Source: Brevundimonas sp.
Lineage (GTDB): Bacteria; Pseudomonadota; Alphaproteobacteria; Caulobacterales; Caulobacteraceae
DNA: 18,522 nt
Direction: 5' to 3'
Assembly (NCBI RefSeq): GCF_031082345.1
Contig: NZ_JAVHLH010000025.1
Coordinates: 1 to 18,522, forward strand
In this document: positions 13,718 to 18,522 of the stretch, in pieces
How positions within the stretch are numbered: position 1 is the first letter of the stretch
Layout of the letters: each line of letters begins with the position of its first letter
Program-made: the position numbers and the translations under genes
Notes under the pieces: generated by a model
Database searches by the model: none
What the model saw: only the letters and a program-made list of their open reading frames with translations
What the model was told of the DNA's origin: nothing

Positions 13718-16414
13718 TCAGCCGCTGTTGCGCAGGCCCGCCGCGACCCCGTTCAGGCTCAGAAGGATGCCCTCGCGGACACGCGGATCGTCGTCGCCGG
13801 CGCGGCGGCGTCGGATCAGCTCGATCTGCACATGATTGAGCGGCTCGACATAGGGCATGCGCAGGCGGATCAGCCGCTCGAGCTCGGGCTGGCCGGCCAA
13901 CAGGGCGTCCTGGCCGGTGATGGCCAGCACCGCCGCCACCGTCCTGTCCCACTCGGCGAGGATGGCGCCGTGGATGCGATCGGCCAGCGCCTGGTCGGGC
14001 GCCAGGGCGGCGTAGCGGCGGGCGATGGTCATGTCGGCCTTGGCCATGACCATCTCCATGTTCTGAACGAGAGTGCGGAAGAAGGGCCAGTCGCGGGCCA
14101 TGATCCGCAGCTCCTCGAGGTCCGCGCCCTCGACCGCCGAGCCGAAGCCGAACCAGCCGGGCAGCATCACCCGCGACTGGCTCCAGCTGAACACCCACGG
14201 AATGGCGCGCAGGTCCTCGATCGCGGTCGAGGCGGTGCGCGAGGCCGGGCGCGAGCCGATCTTCAGGTCGGCGATCTCGGCGATCGGGGTGGCGGCGCGG
14301 AAATAGTCGACGAAGCCGTCGGTCTCGTAGACCAGCGCCCGATAGGCGGCCATCGAGGCCCGCGACAGGGCCCGCGCCGTGTCGCCGTGGCGCTCGCTGA
14401 AGGTCTGGTCCGCCGGCGGCCTAAGCGAGGCCAGCAGGACGCCGCAGGTCAGGGCGTCGAGGTTGCGGTGGGCCACGTCGGGCTCGCCGTATTTGTTGGC
14501 GATGACCTCTCCCTGTTCGGTGACCCGGATGCGGCCGGCCACCGTGCCCTGGGGCTGGGCCACCACGGCGGCGAAGCTGGAGCCCCCGCCGCGCCCGACC
14601 GCCCCGCCGCGGCCGTGGAACAGCTGCAACCTCAGCCCCGCCGCGTCGGTGACTTCCAGCAGGGCCCGCGAGGCCTCGTGCAGCTCCCAGGTCGAGGTCA
14701 GGTAGGAGCCGTCCTTGTTCGAGTCGGAATAGCCGATCATCACCTCCTGCACCCCGCGGGCGCGGGCCACGGCGAGGGCGGAGGGCTCGCGCAGCAGCCG
14801 TTCCAGCGTCGGCCGCGAGGCGCGCAGGTCGTCGATGGTCTCGAACAGGGGCGCGGCCTGGATCGGGCAGGCGGCCGGGTCCTCCGGGCGATAGAGGCCG
14901 ACCTCGCGCAGCAGCAGATAGACCTCGAGCAGGTCGGAGGCGGCGTCGGTCTTGGAGACCACATGGGTGCGGATCGCCTGCGGCCCGAACAGACGCAGGG
15001 CCTCGGCCGCCGCCTGCAGGATGCCGCGCTCCTTCAGGGTCTCGTCGGCGTAGGTCGCATAGGGGCTGAACAGCAGTCGGCCGGAGGTCAGTTCCTCCGC
15101 CAGCAGCGACAGCCGGGCCTCTTCATCCAGCGCGAGATAGTCGGCGCAGACGCCGGCGACCCGGAGCAGGTCGGCGACCACCCGCTCATGCACATCGGCG
15201 TTCTGGCGCAGGTCCAGGGTGGCCATGTGAAAGCCGAACACGTCCACGGCCGCGACCAGCCGCGACAGCCGGTCGTCGGCGAAGACGGTTCCATGGTGGG
15301 CGATCAGGCTGTCGCGCAGCACCGCCAGGTCGGCCCGAAAGGCGTCCGGCCCGGCGTAGGGTTCGGCCGCGAACGACGCCGTCCGGGGCGCCGGTTGCCC
15401 GGTCAGCACCGGATGGGTGGCGGCGAGGCGGGCGTAGATCTCGCTGAGCGCCCGGCGATAGGGCTCGTCGGCGCGATGCGGCGAGCGGTCGCCCGACGCC
15501 TCGGCCAGGGCGGCCAGTTCGGGCGAGACGGCGCTCATCGAGCCGGACAGGCTGAGTTCCGAGCCGAGGGCGTTGACCTCGTCCAGATAGTGGCGGAGCG
15601 CCGCCCGGGCCTGGGTGCGGAAGGCGGCGGACAGGACCGCGCCGTCGACATTGGGATTGCCGTCACGGTCGCCGCCGACCCAGCTGCCGATGCGAATGAA
15701 GGGCGCCAGCTCCGGCGCGTCCAGCCGCCTGCGCCAGTCGGCCAGCTGGTCCGGCGCCACGTGCAGGAAGACCCGCTCGAGGAAAGAGACGACGGTGTCG
15801 ATCTCGTCCTGCACCACCAGCCCCGCCTGGCGCACCAGCCGGGTCGCCCATAGGATGACGGTCTGGCGGCGCAGGCCGGTCATCAGCACCTCGGGCGTGC
15901 AGTCGAGGTCGTTCTGGTCGCAGGCGTCGAGCAGGTCGGACACCGCGGCGATGCGGTCGATGACGCTCTTGCGTCGCACCTCGGACGGGTGGGCGGTGAG
16001 GACCGGCGAGATCAGCGCCCCGGCCAGCAGGTCGCGCGCGGCGGTCGCCGGGACCCCGGCCTCGGCCAGCCGCTGCAGGGCCCCCTCGGGCGTATCGGCG
16101 CGGGCGCCGGCCGCGGCCTGTTCCCGGGCCCGACGCTTGCCGGCCCGATCCTCGGCGACATTGGCGAGCAGGGAGAAGACCGCGAAGCCGTGGGCGAGGC
16201 CGACCGCCTGATCCAGCGACAGCTCGCCCAGCAGCTGCTCCAGCCGGGCGGCGTCGGCGGCCCCCTCGTCGCGGTGCCAGGCGACCGAGGCCTGACGCAC
16301 GGCCTCGATGCGGTCGTAGAGATCCTGCCCGCCCTCGTCGCGGATCACCTCGCCGAGCAGGCCGCCCAGCAGGCGAACCTCGTCACGCAGTCGGTCGTCG
16401 GCGGCAGGGCTCAT
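13718..16414 (-). CDS. ppc: Phosphoenolpyruvate carboxylase
   Basis: An 898-residue cytoplasmic enzyme that adds bicarbonate to PEP to give oxaloacetate, refilling the TCA cycle. Motifs in order: TAHPSE with H142 (140-145), VGGDRDGNP (246-254), MIGYSDSNKD (559-568), FHGRGGAVGRGGG with H600, then GSRPASR and SRVMLPGWFGFG. The protein ends in RNSG, where most PEPCs end in NTG after a Gln or Arg. TAHPSE replaces the usual TAHPTE. Both substitutions are conservative (Thr/Ser). Length is close to E. coli Ppc (883). ATG 16414 has only a weak ribosome binding site but fits the family N terminus. It is divergent from ffh across a 288-base gap. Confidence 0.97.
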   Translation of the reverse strand: MSPAADDRLRDEVRLLGGLLGEVIRDEGGQDLYDRIEAVRQASVAWHRDEGAADAARLEQLLGELSLDQAVGLAHGFAVFSLLANVAEDRAGKRRAREQAAAGARADTPEGALQRLAEAGVPATAARDLLAGALISPVLTAHPSEVRRKSVIDRIAAVSDLLDACDQNDLDCTPEVLMTGLRRQTVILWATRLVRQAGLVVQDEIDTVVSFLERVFLHVAPDQLADWRRRLDAPELAPFIRIGSWVGGDRDGNPNVDGAVLSAAFRTQARAALRHYLDEVNALGSELSLSGSMSAVSPELAALAEASGDRSPHRADEPYRRALSEIYARLAATHPVLTGQPAPRTASFAAEPYAGPDAFRADLAVLRDSLIAHHGTVFADDRLSRLVAAVDVFGFHMATLDLRQNADVHERVVADLLRVAGVCADYLALDEEARLSLLAEELTSGRLLFSPYATYADETLKERGILQAAAEALRLFGPQAIRTHVVSKTDAASDLLEVYLLLREVGLYRPEDPAACPIQAAPLFETIDDLRASRPTLERLLREPSALAVARARGVQEVMIGYSDSNKDGSYLTSTWELHEASRALLEVTDAAGLRLQLFHGRGGAVGRGGGSSFAAVVAQPQGTVAGRIRVTEQGEVIANKYGEPDVAHRNLDALTCGVLLASLRPPADQTFSERHGDTARALSRASMAAYRALVYETDGFVDYFRAATPIAEIADLKIGSRPASRTASTAIEDLRAIPWVFSWSQSRVMLPGWFGFGSAVEGADLEELRIMARDWPFFRTLVQNMEMVMAKADMTIARRYAALAPDQALADRIHGAILAEWDRTVAAVLAITGQDALLAGQPELERLIRLRMPYVEPLNHVQIELIRRRRAGDDDPRVREGILLSLNGVAAGLRNSG

Positions 16415-16521
16415 GTCGGGTCTCGCAGCGGGGAGGCCGGGAGCGTCACGGTATCAGGGGCGTGGAAAGGGGCCATCGCGAACGGTAACGCTGAAACGCG
16501 ATGCCGGTGTCATCGCCCGAG

Positions 16522-16550
16522 TCGACAAACCGCCGCTTTTCCCCCATAAG
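16522..16550 (+). promoter_or_regulatory. Predicted promoter of ffh-rpsP
   Basis: TCGACA (16522-16527) and CATAAG (16545-16550) lie 17 bases apart, matching the vegetative consensus at five and four of six positions. A start near 16557 would give a leader of about 145 bases for ffh. The ppc promoter must lie in the left part of the same gap, but I could not identify it. Confidence 0.35.
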
Positions 16551-16628
16551 CCGCCGCTTCCGACGCAAGTGAACCTCGCGTCTCCACCTGCACGACCCCG
16601 GTTTCGACCGGACGAGGCAGGCGAGAAC

Positions 16629-16656
16629 CCTCCGCCGACGTGATCGTCGCCGGAGG
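16629..16656 (+). promoter_or_regulatory. Stable hairpin in the ffh leader
   Basis: CCTCCGCCGACG (16629-16640) pairs with CGTCGCCGGAGG (16645-16656) around a TGAT loop, with a single C-C mismatch at 16635/16650. No T run follows, so it is not an intrinsic terminator. It lies 46 bases before the ffh ATG. Confidence 0.45.
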
Positions 16657-16702
16657 CCATTTCGCTATGGAGACCGGGTCGCCCGTCGCAACGAGGTTGT
16701 GA

Positions 16703-18220
16703 ATGTTCGAGGCTCTGAACGAGCGGCTGACAGGCGTCTTCGACCGGATCACCGGGCGCGGCGCCCTGTCCGAAAAGGACGTGGCCGAGGCGATGCGCGA
16801 AGTGCGCGTGGCCCTGCTCGAGGCCGACGTCGCCCTGCCCGTCGTCAAGGACTTCATCGCCTTCGCCACCGAGCGCGCCACCGGCGAGGACGTCATCCGT
16901 TCGGTCAAGCCGGCCGATCAGGTGGTCAAGATCGTCTATGACGGCCTGGTCGAGATGCTGGGCGGCGAGGAGCCGGTCCCGATCAACCTGAACGCCACGC
17001 CGCCCGCCGTCATCCTGATGGCCGGCCTGCAGGGTTCGGGCAAGACCACGACGTCGGCCAAGCTGGCGCTGCGGCTGACCAGGTTCGACCGCAAGAAGGT
17101 CATGATGGCCTCGCTGGACACCCGCCGTCCGGCGGCGATGGAGCAGCTGCAGACCCTCGGCAAGCAGATCGAGGTCGCGGTCCTGCCGATCGTGGCGGGC
17201 GAGAGCCCGGTCCAGATCACCAAGCGGGCCCTCCAGTCCGCTAAGCTTCAGGGCTTCGACGTCCTGATCCTCGACACCGCCGGCCGCATCACCCTCGACG
17301 AGGCGCTGATGGCCGAGGTGGCCGAGGTCGCCGCCGTGTCGAAGCCGGTCGAGACCCTGCTGGTCGCCGACAGCCTGACCGGTCAGGACGCGGTGCGCAC
17401 GGCCAAGGCCTTCCACGAGCGTCTGCCGCTGACCGGCCTGGTCCTGACCCGCGCCGACGGCGACGGGCGCGGCGGGGCCATGCTGTCGATGCGCGCCGTC
17501 ACCGGCCTGCCGATCAAATATCTCGGCGCCGGCGAGAAGGTCGATGCGCTGGAGGTGTTCGACGCCCGCCGCGTCGCCGGCCGCATCCTCGGACAGGGGG
17601 ACATCGTCGCCCTCGTCGAAAAGGCCTCGCAGGAACTCGACCAGTCCAAGGCCGAGGCCATGGCCCGCAAGCTGGCCAAGGGCCAGTTCGACCTCAACGA
17701 CCTCGCCGCCCAGCTGCAGCAGATGAAGCGGATGGGCGGACTGCAGGGCATCATGGGCATGCTGCCCGGCGTGGCCAAGATGAAGGCCCAGATGGCCGAC
17801 GCCAACATCGACGACCGCATGATCGCGCGCCAGGAAGCCATCATCAGCTCGATGACCAAGGTCGAGCGCAAGAAGCCCGACCTGCTCAACGCCAGCCGCA
17901 AGAAGCGTATCGCCAAGGGCGCCGGCGTCGAGGTCCAGGACATCAACCGCCTGCTGAAACAGCACCGCCAGATGGCCGACATGGTCAAGTCCATGTCCAA
18001 GGGCGGCGGCAAGGGCCTGAAGCAGATGGCCGCCATGATGGGCATGCCCGGCATGGGCGGCGGCGGCGACATGGCCCGCCTCAAGGCGCTGGGCGGCGGC
18101 AGGATGCCGGAGCCCTCGGCCGACGAAATGAAAGCCATCCAGGACCGGCTCGCCGGCCTGGGCGGCGGACAACTGCCGGGAGGCCTTCCGGGCCTGCCGG
18201 GCTTTCCTCCCAAGAAATGA
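16703..18220 (+). CDS. ffh: Signal recognition particle protein Ffh
   Basis: A 505-residue SRP54-type GTPase. With 4.5S RNA it binds signal sequences emerging from ribosomes and delivers them to FtsY. The N domain (about 1-90) precedes the G domain: P-loop GLQGSGKTT (108-116), DTRRPAA (139-145), DTAGR (191-195), and TRADGDGRGG (249-258), where many bacteria have Lys in TKxDGD. The Met-rich M domain from about 325 contains KRMGGLQGIMGMLPG and an SRKKRIAKGAG RNA-binding segment, and ends in a Gly/Pro/Met-rich tail. ATG 16703 has GAGG six bases upstream. rpsP follows 25 bases downstream, the common ffh-rpsP order. Confidence 0.98.
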   Translation: MFEALNERLTGVFDRITGRGALSEKDVAEAMREVRVALLEADVALPVVKDFIAFATERATGEDVIRSVKPADQVVKIVYDGLVEMLGGEEPVPINLNATPPAVILMAGLQGSGKTTTSAKLALRLTRFDRKKVMMASLDTRRPAAMEQLQTLGKQIEVAVLPIVAGESPVQITKRALQSAKLQGFDVLILDTAGRITLDEALMAEVAEVAAVSKPVETLLVADSLTGQDAVRTAKAFHERLPLTGLVLTRADGDGRGGAMLSMRAVTGLPIKYLGAGEKVDALEVFDARRVAGRILGQGDIVALVEKASQELDQSKAEAMARKLAKGQFDLNDLAAQLQQMKRMGGLQGIMGMLPGVAKMKAQMADANIDDRMIARQEAIISSMTKVERKKPDLLNASRKKRIAKGAGVEVQDINRLLKQHRQMADMVKSMSKGGGKGLKQMAAMMGMPGMGGGGDMARLKALGGGRMPEPSADEMKAIQDRLAGLGGGQLPGGLPGLPGFPPKK

Positions 18221-18245
18221 TCCGACTTAAAGAAAGAGACTGAAA

Positions 18246-18522
18246 ATGCTGAAGATTCGTCTGGCCCGCGGCGGCACCAAGAAGCGCCCGTACTACTACA
18301 TCGTCGTCGCCGACTCCCACTCGCCGCGCGACGGCAAATTCATTGAGCGCGTCGGCACCTACAACCCGATGCTGCCGCGCGACGGCGAGCAGAAGCGCGT
18401 CACCCTGAAGGCCGACCGGATCTCGGAATGGCTCGGCAAGGGCGCCCAGCCGACCGACCGCGTCGCCCGCTTCCTGAGCCAGGACGAGGCCCTGGCCGAC
18501 AAGGTCAAGTGGACGCAGGGCA
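18246..18522 (+). CDS. rpsP: Ribosomal protein S16, 5' part (3' end outside window)
   Basis: The first 92 codons of small-subunit protein bS16 are present. The N terminus ([20 protein letters not shown]) and [15 protein letters not shown] are hallmark S16 segments. The frame is open to the right edge, so the C terminus is missing. The ribosome binding site is an A/G-rich stretch (AAGAAAGAGA) shortly before the ATG. It is most likely cotranscribed with ffh; in related genomes rimM, trmD and rplS often follow. Confidence 0.97.
   Translation, partial: MLKIRLARGGTKKRPYYYIVVADSHSPRDGKFIERVGTYNPMLPRDGEQKRVTLKADRISEWLGKGAQPTDRVARFLSQDEALADKVKWTQG

Noticed and set aside
13832..15853. A 673-codon plus-strand open frame opposite ppc
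   Set aside because: It is an antisense shadow of ppc, which has all PEPC motifs.
16415..16702. Possible tRNA, SRP RNA or other RNA gene in the ppc-ffh gap
   Set aside because: I saw no tRNA T-loop or acceptor pattern and no SRP RNA core; only one imperfect hairpin is supported.
16454..18172. A 572-codon minus-strand open frame opposite ffh
   Set aside because: It is the complement of ffh, rich in His/Leu/Gln/Gly without a domain, whereas ffh is certain.
1..18522. Mobile elements, CRISPR arrays, phage genes, toxin-antitoxin or defence systems
   Set aside because: No transposase, integrase, spaced direct repeats or composition break was seen. All confidently identified genes are housekeeping, metabolic or envelope proteins.

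Overview
The window is a GC-rich (roughly 70% by eye), gene-dense stretch of a Gram-negative alphaproteobacterial chromosome. Caulobacterales is most likely, perhaps a Brevundimonas-like genome. I infer this from protein character (adrenodoxin-type ferredoxin, UrcA-family secreted protein, alphaproteobacterial-style SdhB and Ffh) and from promoter-like sites resembling TTGAC-N17-CTANA. No tRNA, rRNA, insertion sequence, phage gene, CRISPR array or origin was seen. The content is core metabolism and housekeeping, and no gap between genes exceeds 300 bases.

Left part (1-7000). The 3' end of a TauE/SafE permease gene runs rightward and meets a long leftward cluster. The cluster reads sdhC-sdhD-sdhA-creD-sdhB-ferredoxin-kinase-pilZ from about 6953 down to 533, with gaps of 10 bases or fewer or short overlaps throughout. 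It encodes all four subunits of succinate dehydrogenase (TCA cycle and respiratory complex II). It also holds a CreD-type membrane protein between sdhA and sdhB, and ends with a 2Fe-2S ferredoxin, a glycerate-kinase-like P-loop kinase and a single-domain PilZ (c-di-GMP) protein. One plausible promoter precedes sdhC. Four of the eight genes start with GTG or TTG.

Middle (7000-11000). A small secreted protein of unknown function converges on, and overlaps, a HIT-family hydrolase gene. Next comes an oxidative-stress pair: ahpC (peroxiredoxin) and ahpD (its thiol reductant). An OxyR-like site sits upstream of ahpC, and a strong intrinsic terminator lies between the two genes. Facing them are a secreted SRPBCC-fold protein and glutamate racemase (murI, peptidoglycan precursor supply).

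Right part (11000-18522). A putative Tat-exported lipoprotein M3 metallopeptidase runs rightward. It is separated by a probable bidirectional terminator from a leftward UrcA-family secreted protein, with phosphoenolpyruvate carboxylase (ppc, anaplerotic oxaloacetate supply) transcribed from further right. Divergent from ppc is ffh (signal recognition particle GTPase), followed by the start of rpsP (ribosomal protein S16), cut by the window edge.

I did not find a convincing novel system. The observations most worth a second look are creD inside the sdh operon with its fdx-kinase-pilZ tail, the OxyR-like promoter architecture and internal terminator of ahpCD, and the hairpin-containing leader of ffh.
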